Origin: Myxococcus llanfairpwllgwyngyllgogerychwyrndrobwllllantysiliogogogochensis
GTDB lineage: Bacteria > Myxococcota > Myxococcia > Myxococcales > Myxococcaceae
Assembly: GCF_006636215.1 (NCBI RefSeq)
Contig: NZ_VIFM01000075.1
Location: forward strand, 1-43,331
DNA length: 43,331 bases
Direction of reading: 5' to 3'
In this document: in pieces, positions 8,103 to 16,187 of the stretch
Numbering within the stretch: the stretch's first letter is position 1
Layout of the letters: each line of letters begins with the position of its first letter
The notes under the pieces: generated by a model
Databases searched by the model: none
Told to the model about the DNA's origin: nothing
What the model saw: only the letters and a program-made list of their open reading frames with translations
Made by a program: the position numbers and the translations under genes

Positions 8103-10172
8103 TCAGTCCTTGACGGGCGTGGCCTTGAGAGCGGCCTTGCCTTCCTTCACGTAGACCTGGAAGCGCACCGTCTTGCAGGCGTACTTCTGGACGAGCTGCT
8201 CCTTGTTCTTGCGCAGCTTCTGCACGAACTTGTCGTACGTCAGGCCATCGGCCGGCTCGCCACACCGCTCACGGGTGGTGACGAACTCGCGGAAGACCTC
8301 CTGGAAGTGCTGCTCCTCGGAGAGCGCCACCGCGGAGTTGCCCGACGGGCCCGCGCCCGGGAGAGGAATGGCGGCGGGGCCCCCCGCGCGAGGCGGCAAC
8401 GGAATGGGTACCTCGGCCGGCCGGGCGCTGGCCTGGAGCAGCTCGCGCGGAATGGCCGCGACGCGCGTCGTCTCCGGGTTGTCCGGCGACTGAGCAGCCG
8501 CCAGGGCGAACGGGTTCGCCGCCTGCTGGAGCGTGTACGCCGCCGTGGGCTGGTCCTCGAAGGCGAAAGCGCCGCGACGAGGCGACGCCGTCGACAGGGG
8601 CTCACCCGAGGCGGAGAAGCCACCCGGCTCGGGCTCGAAGGGCATGGACGCGCCCGACGAACCGAACGGACTGGCCGCGGGAGGCGGCGGAACCGCGGGA
8701 GGCGGCGCGGGGAACGGGAACGCATCCGCCTGCGCGAACGGATCCGCCGAAGCGAACGGGTTCGACACCGGCGCGGGGGCCGGAGGCGGCAGCGCGAAGG
8801 GGTCCCCCGAGCCGAACGGCTGGGCCGACGGAGGCGGAGGCGCCATGGAGAACGGGTCCGCCGAGCCGAAGGGCTGGGCCGCCGGAGGCGGGGGCGCCAT
8901 GGAGAACGGATCCGACAGGGGAGCCACCGCCGGAGGAGGAGCCCCACGCGCGAACGGGTCCGGCAACGGGCCCGGCGTCGGCGGGGCGGCGAACGGAGCC
9001 GAGGCGAACGGGTCTGGCAGCGGACCTGGCGTCGGCGTGGCCGCCACCGGCTGCGGCGCGTGAGGAACCTGCGCGTGCATCTGCGCATTCGCCGCCATCG
9101 CGGCCGACAGGCTGAGCGTGTCGGAGGTGCCCTGCACGTCGTCGCCAGAGCCCGAACGGGAGCCCCCCATCAGCACCGTCCACACCAGCGTCAGGCCCAG
9201 GAGCCCCGCCAGCGCGACGAGCGCGTTCTGCTGGTAGTCCGCCAGAGCACCCAGCACCGGCTGCGTCCCGGCCACCGCGAGCACTTCCAGCGGCGTGCCT
9301 TCCAGCGCGCGACGAGAGCCCACCGACAGGGGCGCCTTGCCTCCCATGGCATCGCCCTCCGTCATGAGAGGCAGGCCCAGCGGGCCCAGGTTCTGGAGGC
9401 TGCCGCGGCGCAGCACCACTCCGCTCGTGTTGGCCGCCACCTGCGCCAGCGAGCCCTCCGCGAGCAACTTGTCCGGCCCCACGGCCGTCACCGAGTCCCC
9501 CTTCACCAACCCGAGCGCGGAGACGCCGGTGGCCTGCACCGCGGCCTCCAGCGCGCCCTCGTCGAGCAGCGGCGCGCCCACCACCAGCGTCACCGCCGGC
9601 TGCATGCCGAAGTCCCCGCCCCACAGCACGGGCACCGAGGCGAAAACGTGCGCCGCACCGAGCGCGTCCACCACCGAGGTGCCGGCCTTCGCCAGCGCGG
9701 CGACGTCCAGCTTCGTGGCATCCGAGGACGGCTCCGCGCCCGCGACGGCATGGAACGCGGCGTCCGGCGCGGCCAGCGCCACCACCGCGCCCTTGAGTTC
9801 CTTGGGCAGCACGGCCTCGACGGCCGTGCGCACAGCCGTGAAGCGCTCCGCCGTCAGCGGCTGGAGGGCGTCCTTGTCGTCGGCCTTGTCCTTGTCCCGC
9901 GACGGGGGACGCACGGAGGCGACGGGCTTGGGGGGAAGCAGCGCGTGGACAGCGGAGGCGACGTCCGGCGTGGCGGCCAGCTTCAGCGCCAGCGCCTGCA
10001 CCTCCGCGCGACGCGCGTCCACGCGACGCGCCACCTCGGCAACACCCGAGGCGGACTGGGCCGTGGCTCCGTCCACCGCGCGCGCGCGAAGCGGTCCCGA
10101 CAGCATCGGGAGATGAGCAAGCCCCAGTCCAATGACCAGGAACGCGAAGAGGAGGAACTTGAGGCGGACCAT
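8103..10172 (-). CDS. membrane-anchored DPF/NPF-repeat protein (MXAN_5187-like C-terminus)
   Basis: A 689-residue protein. An N-terminal membrane segment (about 4-22) and a sensor-like extracytoplasmic region (about 30-300) are followed by a second hydrophobic segment (VALAGLLGLTLVWTVLMGG). A long Pro/Ala-rich low-complexity part follows, with repeated DPF and NPF tripeptides, including two copies of an 18-residue unit, and then a compact C-terminal domain of about 75 residues (EEQHFQEVFREFVTTRERCG onward). From memory this last domain matches the family named after M. xanthus MXAN_5187; I could not check it. AAAGGA lies upstream of the ATG. It is convergent with the kinase gene. Function is unknown; the layout suggests a periplasmic sensor with a flexible cytoplasmic arm. 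Confidence 0.75.
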   Translation of the reverse strand: MVRLKFLLFAFLVIGLGLAHLPMLSGPLRARAVDGATAQSASGVAEVARRVDARRAEVQALALKLAATPDVASAVHALLPPKPVASVRPPSRDKDKADDKDALQPLTAERFTAVRTAVEAVLPKELKGAVVALAAPDAAFHAVAGAEPSSDATKLDVAALAKAGTSVVDALGAAHVFASVPVLWGGDFGMQPAVTLVVGAPLLDEGALEAAVQATGVSALGLVKGDSVTAVGPDKLLAEGSLAQVAANTSGVVLRRGSLQNLGPLGLPLMTEGDAMGGKAPLSVGSRRALEGTPLEVLAVAGTQPVLGALADYQQNALVALAGLLGLTLVWTVLMGGSRSGSGDDVQGTSDTLSLSAAMAANAQMHAQVPHAPQPVAATPTPGPLPDPFASAPFAAPPTPGPLPDPFARGAPPPAVAPLSDPFSMAPPPPAAQPFGSADPFSMAPPPPSAQPFGSGDPFALPPPAPAPVSNPFASADPFAQADAFPFPAPPPAVPPPPAASPFGSSGASMPFEPEPGGFSASGEPLSTASPRRGAFAFEDQPTAAYTLQQAANPFALAAAQSPDNPETTRVAAIPRELLQASARPAEVPIPLPPRAGGPAAIPLPGAGPSGNSAVALSEEQHFQEVFREFVTTRERCGEPADGLTYDKFVQKLRKNKEQLVQKYACKTVRFQVYVKEGKAALKATPVKD
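8740..9045 (-). repeat. in-frame repeats coding for Pro-rich DPF units
   Basis: Two near-identical 54-bp units at 8809-8862 and 8863-8916 encode the 18-residue unit DPFSMAPPPPxAQPFGSx. Looser copies lie on both sides, including a duplicated PTPGPLPDPFA segment. Copy-number change here would keep the frame. Confidence 0.8.
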
Positions 10173-10256
10173 CGCCGTCCTTTAGCCCATGGGTGAAGGG
10201 TTCCGCTTATAGCGTTCACCATTCGGACCCAGCAAGATTCGGGCAGCGGACAACGC

Positions 10257-10296
10257 GGGCCCGGCCGCCCGGTGGACGACCGGGAAGACCGGGCCC
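10257..10296 (-). terminator. nested hairpin downstream of hpf
   Basis: An 8-bp outer stem (GGGCCCGG / CCGGGCCC) encloses an inner 6-bp stem (CCCGGT / ACCGGG, 10268-10284). It lies 21 bp past the hpf stop on the minus strand. There is no U-run; a terminator or transcript-stabilising structure is inferred. Confidence 0.4.
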
Positions 10297-10317
10297 TACA
10301 CCGAGGCAGGCCCCCGG

Positions 10318-10677
10318 CTAATAGCTCGGAACGTTCGCCGCCACGTCGTCGGGCAGCCCGTCCGTGTGCACGTCACGGCGCTTGTCCACGGCCTTGCGCA
10401 GGGTGCGCTCCAGCCGGTCACGCGCCGCGTCGATGGCGGGAAACAGCGTCTCCGCCCGCTCGGTGACATGCACGGAAGCGAAGTTTGGCATGCGCACCGT
10501 CACCCGGCACTCCTTGTCCACCCCACCCTTCGGACCGTTGATGTCCACCAGCGAGATGTCGATTTCCGCCGCCTCGTCGTCCGCATACCGTTCGATGTGG
10601 CGCACCAGATGCTCCTGCAGGTAGTCCCTCAGCGACTCTGTCAGGGTCAGATGCACGCCCCGCATCAACACCTTCAT
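10318..10677 (-). CDS. hpf: ribosome hibernation promoting factor (HPF/RaiA family, short form)
   Basis: A 119-residue protein starting MKVLMRGVHLTLTESLRDYL. I chose the ATG at 10677 because a very strong GGAGGTGAT lies just upstream; a longer upstream frame has no such signal. The fold signature is the HPF/S30AE domain: helix-forming ESLRDYLQEHLVRHIERY, then a strand with CRVTVRMP and the final helix DRLERTLRKAVDKRRD. The family binds the 30S decoding region and silences or dimerises ribosomes in starvation. At this length it lacks the C-terminal dimerisation domain of long HPF, so it is closer to the RaiA/short HPF class. It is divergent from the receiver gene. Confidence 0.9.
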   Translation of the reverse strand: MKVLMRGVHLTLTESLRDYLQEHLVRHIERYADDEAAEIDISLVDINGPKGGVDKECRVTVRMPNFASVHVTERAETLFPAIDAARDRLERTLRKAVDKRRDVHTDGLPDDVAANVPSY

Positions 10678-10825
10678 GGCATCACCTCCAAGGCTCGAAG
10701 ATGGACAGCCTCCCGCCCGCCGGTGAGGGGGGCTCTTCCACCCGCCTGCCCTCCAGGCGACGAGGCACCTGGCCCCGCGTCCTCGCGGCGGACGAATCCG
10801 ACAAGGGCCAGAGTTACCCAGACGC

Positions 10826-11215
10826 ATGGGTGCCGAGCGAATCAAGGTCCTCCTCGTAGAGGACGATGGTGACAGCCGGGAGCTCCTCGCGGAGCTGCTC
10901 GAGTTCGAGTTCGACGTGGTCACCGCCCACGACGGGCTCGCGGGCCTGCGGGCCTTCGAGAGCACGCTCCCGGACGTGGTGGTGACGGACGAGTCGCTGC
11001 CGGGGCTGTGTGGCACGGAGCTCGCCCGGCGGGTGAAGGCTCGCGCGCCACGCACCCGCGTCATCCTCGTCTCCGGCTACACCCAGGTGGACGGCGCCGA
11101 GCACTGTGACCTGGTGCTGCGCAAGCCCATCGACGTGGAGCGGTTGAGCAGCGCCGTCGGCAGCCTGGGAGACGAGGCCCGCCGCTGGCAGGGCGACGAC
11201 GACGCCCGGCAGTGA
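10826..11215 (+). CDS. single-domain response regulator (receiver only)
   Basis: A CheY-like receiver of 129 residues with the acidic pair D13/D14 (LLVEDDGDSRELL), phospho-acceptor Asp55 in VVVTDESLPG, the switch residue Ser83 (ILVSGY) and Lys100-Pro101 (VLRKPID). No output domain follows, so it must work by binding a partner or as a phosphorelay intermediate. The partner kinase is not evident here; the NtrY-like kinase 3 kb away is convergent to other genes, and a link would be speculation. The start sits close to the divergent hpf region (148 bp between them). Confidence 0.9.
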   Translation: MGAERIKVLLVEDDGDSRELLAELLEFEFDVVTAHDGLAGLRAFESTLPDVVVTDESLPGLCGTELARRVKARAPRTRVILVSGYTQVDGAEHCDLVLRKPIDVERLSSAVGSLGDEARRWQGDDDARQ

Positions 11216-11261
11216 ACGGAAGGACTGGCCCCCGGTGCCGCGGCAGGACACCAGACCTACT

Positions 11262-11278
11262 ATGTCCCTCCAGGACAT
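11262..11278 (+). other. small hairpin ahead of the zinc-ribbon gene
   Basis: A 6-bp stem (ATGTCC / GGACAT) with a 5-base loop lies 21 bp upstream of the start at 11300, just before an AGGAGGGAC ribosome site. It may affect translation; there is no further evidence. Confidence 0.3.
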
Positions 11279-11299
11279 CCACGGGCAGGAGGGACAGAC

Positions 11300-11746
11300 A
11301 TGAAGTACTGCGCCAGGTGCGGATCGGAATATCGGGACGACATCGAGCAATGCTCGGACTGTCCAGGCAACCCACGGTTGGTGGACGTAGGGGAGATGCG
11401 CAGCCGGGGGCTCCCGCTCCCGCATGAGCTGGACAAGCGCGTCTTCGTGCGCGCGGGCACCACGGACAACCCGCTGATGGTGGAGGTCTTCGTGGAGCTG
11501 CTCCAGGAGACGGACATCCCGGTGCTGGTGCGCGCGGGGCGCTCGGGCGTGGTGGACAAGCTGACCACGGGCAACCTGCTTCCCTGGTGGGAAATCCTGG
11601 TGCCCGAGGAGCAGCAGGAGCGCGCCGCCGCCCTCATCGAGCGGGAGCGGGCCCAGGAAGCGGCCACCACCGACGAGGCCGTCAGGGCCGCCGAGGACGA
11701 GGAGCGGGAGACCGAGCAGTCGGCCGCCCCCCCATCCACCCTCTGA
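11300..11746 (+). CDS. zinc-ribbon protein with DUF2007-like domain
   Basis: A 148-residue cytoplasmic protein. The N-terminus is a four-Cys zinc ribbon (C4-x2-C7, then C18-x2-C21: MKYCARCGSEYRDDIEQCSDC). It is followed by a segment (about 47-115) that reads like DUF2007 ('putative signal transducing protein'): FVRAGTTDNPLMVEVFVELLQETDIPVLV, then WWEILVPEEQQERAAALI. The last 30 residues are Glu/Ala-rich and probably disordered. AGGAGGGAC supports the ATG. A biochemical role is not known for the family. It runs in the same direction as the receiver gene, 84 bp downstream. Confidence 0.75.
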   Translation: MKYCARCGSEYRDDIEQCSDCPGNPRLVDVGEMRSRGLPLPHELDKRVFVRAGTTDNPLMVEVFVELLQETDIPVLVRAGRSGVVDKLTTGNLLPWWEILVPEEQQERAAALIERERAQEAATTDEAVRAAEDEERETEQSAAPPSTL

Positions 11747-11749
11747 GCG

Positions 11750-12706
11750 TCAGGGCGAGCGGACGACGGCGCCGGGCGCGGAGGACTCCGGACGGCGGGC
11801 CTCGAAGAGGCTCACCCCGGTGACCTTCCACTTCGCATAGCGGGAGTTGCGGCCGAGGAAGGTCTCCAAGTCTTCGTCCACGACGCGGTTGTAGCCCCCG
11901 CGCGAGGCATGGCGCAGGTAGGTGCGGCCCTTGCGCTGCACCACGAAGCCCAGGTGCGTCACGCGGGTGGCCTTCAGCGGAAGGTCCTCGCGCAGCACCA
12001 CGAGGATGGTGCCGGAGGGGATGGAGCGCGCATGCTCCATCACCCGCTCCAGCGGAATCATGTTCATCGCGAAGGTGCCCACCGGCTGACGCGCCTTGGG
12101 GAGCTGGAGCGCCTGGGACGAGCGGGACTGCCAGGTCACGGGCGTCAGCGTCTTCGTGACGGCCACCGCGTCCTCGCCCCCGAAGCGCCGCGTCACGTCG
12201 CGCAGGAAGCCCTTGCGGATGTTGTTGGGCAGCCACTGCGCTTCCATGAGGTGGTTGCGGTCCTCATAGGCCGGGGCCTGGGCGTAGCGGATGTGCTCGA
12301 GCAGCGGCGCGACCTCCGGCTCCGTGCGCGCGAGCCCCAGCGCCAGGGACTGCTCGACGAAGGTGAGGCAGTCCACCGCGTCCAGGCGGAACGTTGGATC
12401 AGGATCGACGCCCGCGCCTTCTCCCAGCGGAGACAGGACGTAGGGCGTGTTGACGAAGCGCTGGCTCATGGACAGCAGCCGCTCGGTCAACGGCGCGTTG
12501 GACGCCTCCGACACCAGGGCGGCGAAGGCGCTCGCGTCCATGCCCGTCCAGCCGTTGGGGCGCGCGGGGGTGGCCGTGGCCGCCTGGGCCGCCGCCGAGC
12601 CGGAGTCGAGAATCCGCGCCGCGCCGGGCGTGGCGGAGGCCTTCGTCGAGGAGGCCGGGGTCGCCTGGGTGGCGAGCGCCGCGGCCAGCACCACCGCCCA
12701 CGTCAT
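11750..12706 (-). CDS. DUF1460 protein (NlpC/P60-like amidase fold), exported
   Basis: A 318-residue protein with a signal peptide (about 1-18). An Ala/Thr-rich linker is followed by a DUF1460 domain, a cysteine-hydrolase fold compared with N-acetylmuramoyl-L-alanine amidases. The presumed catalytic residues are Cys113 in AVDCLTFVEQSLAL and His251 in RVTHLGFV; RHAS at 266 is another conserved patch. It likely acts on cell-wall peptides in the periplasm, inferred from the fold. Its ATG overlaps the stop of the upstream HEAT protein (ATGA), so the two are translated together. It converges on the zinc-ribbon gene with only 3 bp between them. Confidence 0.8.
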   Translation of the reverse strand: MTWAVVLAAALATQATPASSTKASATPGAARILDSGSAAAQAATATPARPNGWTGMDASAFAALVSEASNAPLTERLLSMSQRFVNTPYVLSPLGEGAGVDPDPTFRLDAVDCLTFVEQSLALGLARTEPEVAPLLEHIRYAQAPAYEDRNHLMEAQWLPNNIRKGFLRDVTRRFGGEDAVAVTKTLTPVTWQSRSSQALQLPKARQPVGTFAMNMIPLERVMEHARSIPSGTILVVLREDLPLKATRVTHLGFVVQRKGRTYLRHASRGGYNRVVDEDLETFLGRNSRYAKWKVTGVSLFEARRPESSAPGAVVRSP

Positions 12707-13695
12707 TGCGCCACGCCCGCCCTTCGGAGGATGGCCTTGCGCCGGTCATCCTGGAGCTGGAGCGTCTCTAGTTCCTTCTCGTACGACAGCTTCTCTTCGC
12801 CCTTGGCGTTCCACGAGGCCAGCACCAGCCAGTCCAGCATGGCGCTGTCTCCGCCCTGGTAGAGGATGCGCGCGGCGCCGGCGGCCAGGCCCCGGTCCTT
12901 GTCCTCCAGCAGCGGCTTGAGCGCGGGGGTGGCCTTCTTGGCGGCGACTCCCTCGAACAGCTCCAGCCCCTGCCGGCGCACGAAGCGGTCCTGCGCGCCG
13001 AGTAGCTTGTTGGCGAAGGCGAAGCCCTCGGGGGAACCCAGGCGGCACAGGCCGCGCGCCGCCGCGAAGCGGGTGCTCTCCGAGTCGTTGGTCAGGTACT
13101 CCTTGAGGGGCTTCACCTGCTTGGCGTCGCCCGTCTCACCCGCGGCGGCCAGCATGATGGCGCGCACCTCCAGCTCCTGCTCCTGCTTGGCGGCCGCCAT
13201 CAGCGCCTTGCCCATCTTCGGGTTGCGCGAGGCGCCCAGGGCCCGGGCCGCGTCCCGGCGAACGCCACTGCTCTTGTCATCCAGCAGCGGCAGCAGCACC
13301 TGGACGTTGCGGCTCTTCAGCCGGGCCAGGCCCTGCGCGGCGTACATGCGCACCGTGCTGTCGCCGTCGCCGGCGAAGCGGACCAGGGCCGGCTCCGCGG
13401 AACGCGTGTCCAGTCCCGCCAGCACCGCGACGAGGTTGCGGCGGACCCGCTCCTCCAGCACCCGGCGCATGGATTCGTTGATGAGGTCGGCGGCATAGGG
13501 CTCCTCGCGCAGGTAGCGCAGCCGGGAGACGGCGGCGGGGACGGCTCCGCCCTGGATGACGGTTTGGATGACCTTTTCCGTCTCGGCACGGCGCTCGCCG
13601 CGCTTGGCGGCGGAGGCCTGGGCGGACAGGGCCAGGGGGGGTAGGAGCAGCGCGAGCAACACCAGGAAGCGGGCGGAGAGGACGGACGGGCGCAC
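12703..13695 (-). CDS. exported HEAT-repeat protein
   Basis: A 330-residue protein starting at a GTG with a clear signal peptide (hydrophobic FLVLLALLLPPLALSAQASA). The rest is a run of helical HEAT-like repeats of about 30 residues, for example EPALVRFAGDGDSTVRMYAAQGLARL, VQVLLPLLDDKSSGVRRDAARAL and GKALMAAAKQEQELEVRAIMLAAA. Such scaffolds bind other proteins. Coupling by an ATGA overlap to the DUF1460 hydrolase suggests that it positions or restrains that enzyme in the envelope; that is inference. A coding frame continues slightly upstream, but the signal peptide fixes the start. Confidence 0.8.
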   Translation of the reverse strand: MRPSVLSARFLVLLALLLPPLALSAQASAAKRGERRAETEKVIQTVIQGGAVPAAVSRLRYLREEPYAADLINESMRRVLEERVRRNLVAVLAGLDTRSAEPALVRFAGDGDSTVRMYAAQGLARLKSRNVQVLLPLLDDKSSGVRRDAARALGASRNPKMGKALMAAAKQEQELEVRAIMLAAAGETGDAKQVKPLKEYLTNDSESTRFAAARGLCRLGSPEGFAFANKLLGAQDRFVRRQGLELFEGVAAKKATPALKPLLEDKDRGLAAGAARILYQGGDSAMLDWLVLASWNAKGEEKLSYEKELETLQLQDDRRKAILRRAGVAQ

Positions 13696-13782
13696 GGGAG
13701 GGCGACGATGGCAAGGGTGGCGCCGGTCGTCAAAGTCCCAGGCGCCGGCCGGCCCCCCTCCTCAACGGGGTATGCCCGATTC

Positions 13783-13811
13783 TTGACCCCCCAAGAGGCG
13801 ATTGATACGAC
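13783..13811 (+). promoter_or_regulatory. putative sigma-70 promoter for the lipoprotein pair
   Basis: TTGACC at 13783-13788 and TACGAC at 13806-13811 are separated by 17 bp, placing a start site about 30 bp before the ATG at 13847. The -35 box is strong and the -10 box moderate. Confidence 0.5.
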
Positions 13812-13846
13812 CGATGCCTCTTTCCCTCCTCTAGAGGCGCCACCCT

Positions 13847-14173
13847 ATGAAGAACCTGACGGTGCTGGTGGCGGTGGCGGGGGCGCTCACCGCGTGCGGC
13901 CCCGTGAAGTCCACCGCGAACATCCTCGACGCCGAAGTCCAGATTCAGGCAGCGCGCACGGCTGGGGCCGACAAGTTGGCCCCGTACGAGTGGACCGCCG
14001 CCAACCTGTATCTGGAGAAGGCTCGCGAGGAGGTTGGCTACTCCGACTATCAAGCCGGTGTGGATTTCGCGGTGAAGGCCTCCCGCTTCGCCAATGAAGC
14101 CCGCGAGAAGGCGATGTCCGTGGCTGGCAGCGATTCCGACACTGGCACTGGCGAACGGACCCCGAACCCGTGA
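13847..14173 (+). CDS. small lipoprotein, DUF4398-like
   Basis: A 108-residue lipoprotein with a lipobox ending at Cys17 (AGALTAC). The mature part is a helical hairpin of the DUF4398 type: VQIQAARTAGADKLAPYEW, then a helix with LYLEKAREEVGYSDYQAG and FAVKASRFANEAREKA. It is probably attached to the outer-membrane inner leaflet. Its stop codon overlaps the GTG of the OmpA-type gene. The same AP-E..A..YL..A pattern recurs in the N-terminal part of that neighbour, so this looks like a free copy of its partner's domain. In other proteobacteria such proteins sit next to OmpA-like genes; the molecular role is not established. Confidence 0.8.
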   Translation: MKNLTVLVAVAGALTACGPVKSTANILDAEVQIQAARTAGADKLAPYEWTAANLYLEKAREEVGYSDYQAGVDFAVKASRFANEAREKAMSVAGSDSDTGTGERTPNP

Positions 14174-15606
14174 CGCACCGAGCGCTCCCGATGACGCGTC
14201 CCTCCCTTGCAGCGCTGCTGTCCCTCCTCCTGGTCGCCGGCTGTGTGAGCGGCAGCAAGATTCGCGCGGACACCCAGGTGCTCGCCGCGGACGTCGAGCG
14301 GGCCCGCCGCAGCGGCGCCTTGCGCTGCGCCCCGGTGGAACTGGCCACCGCCGAGGCCTACCTCGACTTCGCCAAGGGTGAGCTGAGCCAGGGCAACAGC
14401 GGCCGCGCCGCCTCGCACGTCCGCGTCGCCGACACGGCGGTGGACCGGGCGTTGGAGCTGTCGAAGAACTGCGGTCCGCGCCAGGTGCTGGTGCGTGAGC
14501 GCCCGGAGGCCCCGCAGCAGCCGCAGCAGCCCACGGAGACCAAGCCGCAGCAGCCCCAGGTGGTGGTCCGCATCGAGGAGACGGACAGCGACGGGGACGG
14601 CGTGCTGGACAAGGACGACCCCTGCCCCGACCAGGCCGAGGACACGGACGGCTTCCAGGACGAGGACGGCTGCCCCGACGCGGACAACGACAACGACGGC
14701 GTGCTCGACGCCCAGGACAAGTGCCCGGTGCTGGCGGGAGTCGCCGACAACCAGGGCTGCCCGGCCGAGGCGCCGAAGGACCGCGACGGCGACGGCATCG
14801 TCGACCCGCTGGACAAGTGCGTGGACCAGGCCGAGGACAAGGACGGCTTCCAGGACGAGGACGGCTGCCCGGACCTGGACAACGACAACGACGGCATCGT
14901 CGACGCCCAGGACAAGTGCCCCAACGAGACGGGCTCCATGCAGAACATGGGCTGCCCGGACAAGGACGGCGACGGCGTCAACGACGGGCAGGACAAGTGC
15001 CCCGACGAGCCCGAGGACAAGGACGGCTTCCAGGATGAGGACGGCTGCCCGGACCTGGACAACGACGCGGACGGCCTGGCGGATGCACAGGACAAGTGCC
15101 CGACCGAGGCGGGTCCGCCGGAGAACAGCGGCTGCGCGGACAAGGACACGGACAATGACGGCGTGGTGGACCGACTCGATGCGTGCGTCGATGCGCCTGG
15201 CACGAAGGAAGAGCGCGGCTGCCCGAAGCAGTACAAGAACGTCGTCATCAAGAAGGACCGGATTGAAATCAAGAAGCAGATCCTCTTCGGGTCCGGCTCC
15301 GCGAAGATCATCGGCAAGCAGAGCACCGCCATCCTCGAGGACGTGGCATCGGCCCTGAGGGATGCGCCGTGGATCCAGAAGGTCCGTATCGAGGGCCACA
15401 CGGACTCGCTCGGCAAGGACGAGTCGAACCTGAAGCTGTCGCAGAAGCGCGCCGACGCGGTGATGGCGCAGCTGCTGCGCAAGGGCATCGACCCGGGCCG
15501 CATGGAGGCGGTGGGCTTCGGCGAGACGCGTCCCATCGGGCCGAACACCACCAAGGCGGGCCGTGCGCAGAACCGCCGCACGGAGTTCAACATCGTCACG
15601 CAGTAG
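14170..15606 (+). CDS. OmpA-family lipoprotein with thrombospondin type 3 calcium repeats
   Basis: Up to 478 residues from the GTG at 14170, overlapping the upstream stop; an ATG at 14191 is an alternative. The lipobox is LLLVAGC (Cys25). Order of parts: a DUF4398-like helical domain (about 30-110), a Pro/Gln linker, seven or so Asp-rich TSP3 units (about 137-352; e.g. DGDGVLDKDDPCPD, DKDGFQDEDGCPD), then an OmpA C-terminal domain (about 365-478) with GHTDSLGKDESNLKLSQKRA and the ending NRRTEF. The last domain binds diaminopimelate in peptidoglycan, and the TSP3 arm binds calcium and acts as a stiff spacer. It therefore probably links outer membrane and cell wall. Confidence 0.9.
   Translation: MTHRALPMTRPSLAALLSLLLVAGCVSGSKIRADTQVLAADVERARRSGALRCAPVELATAEAYLDFAKGELSQGNSGRAASHVRVADTAVDRALELSKNCGPRQVLVRERPEAPQQPQQPTETKPQQPQVVVRIEETDSDGDGVLDKDDPCPDQAEDTDGFQDEDGCPDADNDNDGVLDAQDKCPVLAGVADNQGCPAEAPKDRDGDGIVDPLDKCVDQAEDKDGFQDEDGCPDLDNDNDGIVDAQDKCPNETGSMQNMGCPDKDGDGVNDGQDKCPDEPEDKDGFQDEDGCPDLDNDADGLADAQDKCPTEAGPPENSGCADKDTDNDGVVDRLDACVDAPGTKEERGCPKQYKNVVIKKDRIEIKKQILFGSGSAKIIGKQSTAILEDVASALRDAPWIQKVRIEGHTDSLGKDESNLKLSQKRADAVMAQLLRKGIDPGRMEAVGFGETRPIGPNTTKAGRAQNRRTEFNIVTQ
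14584..15222 (+). repeat. coding repeats of the TSP3 arm
   Basis: Long near-identical DNA units begin at about 14638, 14833 and 15013 (each about 85 bp, spacing 195 and 180 bp), with shorter Asp-codon units between them. They encode the DGFQDEDGCPD...DNDNDG modules. Confidence 0.8.
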
Positions 15607-15614
15607 GCAGCCCC

Positions 15615-15639
15615 GCCCCGGCCACCTCAAGGCCGGGGC
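15615..15639 (+). terminator. hairpin after the OmpA-type gene
   Basis: A 9-bp perfect stem (GCCCCGGCC / GGCCGGGGC) with a 7-base loop begins 9 bp after the TAG stop. There is no T-run. Its right arm with flanks (CAAGGCCGGGGCA) is the same string that opens each unit of the tandem repeat further on. Confidence 0.55.
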
Positions 15640-15800
15640 AAGCAGGACCAGCGCCTCCCGGGCTTCCGTCCCGAGGAGGCGCTTCGCTTTTCAGCGCGTG
15701 GGTTGTCCTCGGCGGCAGGAACGGGCAAGCGGCCCGCCAGCGCTTCACACCGGGCCTCTCTCCGCCCGGCCGAAGTCAGGCAGCAGGCGGTCCCCCACCC

Positions 15801-16022
15801 CAAGGCAGGGGCATTCACGCTCGCCGCGCACGGTGCGCGCGACGGGTGCCCCGCGTACGCAGCCCCCAAGGCCGGGGCATGCACGCTCGCCGCACACGGT
15901 GCACGCGACGGGTGTCCCGCGCGTACGCAGCCCCCAAGGCCGGGGCATGCACGGTCGCCGCGCACGGTGCGCGCGACGGGTGTCCCGCGTACGCAGCCCC
16001 CCCAAGGCCGGGGCATGCACGG
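15801..16022. repeat. tandem repeat, about 3.3 units of 66-68 bp, non-coding
   Basis: Units run 15801-15866, 15867-15934, 15935-16002 and a partial 16003-16022. Each starts CAAGGC(A/C)GGGGCAT(T/G)CACG and contains a small palindrome around CAC-G-GTG. They lie between the convergent OmpA-type and truD genes. The remaining bases of the 15607-16187 gap hold the terminator hairpin, a repeated GCTTTTCAGCGC (near 15686 and 16052) and no credible gene; the frames open here only reflect the repeat. Confidence 0.85.
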
Positions 16023-16187
16023 CCAGCGCCTCCGCGAAGTGTCCCGATGGCGCGTTGCTTTTCAGCGCATCCACTGCCCTCGACGTCACGCGCGCGCACA
16101 ACATCCCAGAGGAGTCGCGGACGAAAGGGCCCGCGCGGGCGAGCCCCATCAGGCTTCGCGCCAGGGCATCACCCCGGCGAGAGGACG

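Noticed and set aside
15627..16016. Repetitive minus-strand protein between the OmpA-type gene and truD
   Set aside because: The frame is open only because of the 66-68 bp tandem repeat; there is no ribosome site, and the same repeat is open in several frames.
15801..16022. CRISPR array
   Set aside because: The whole 66-68 bp unit is repeated, with no unique spacers between short repeats, and no cas genes are nearby.
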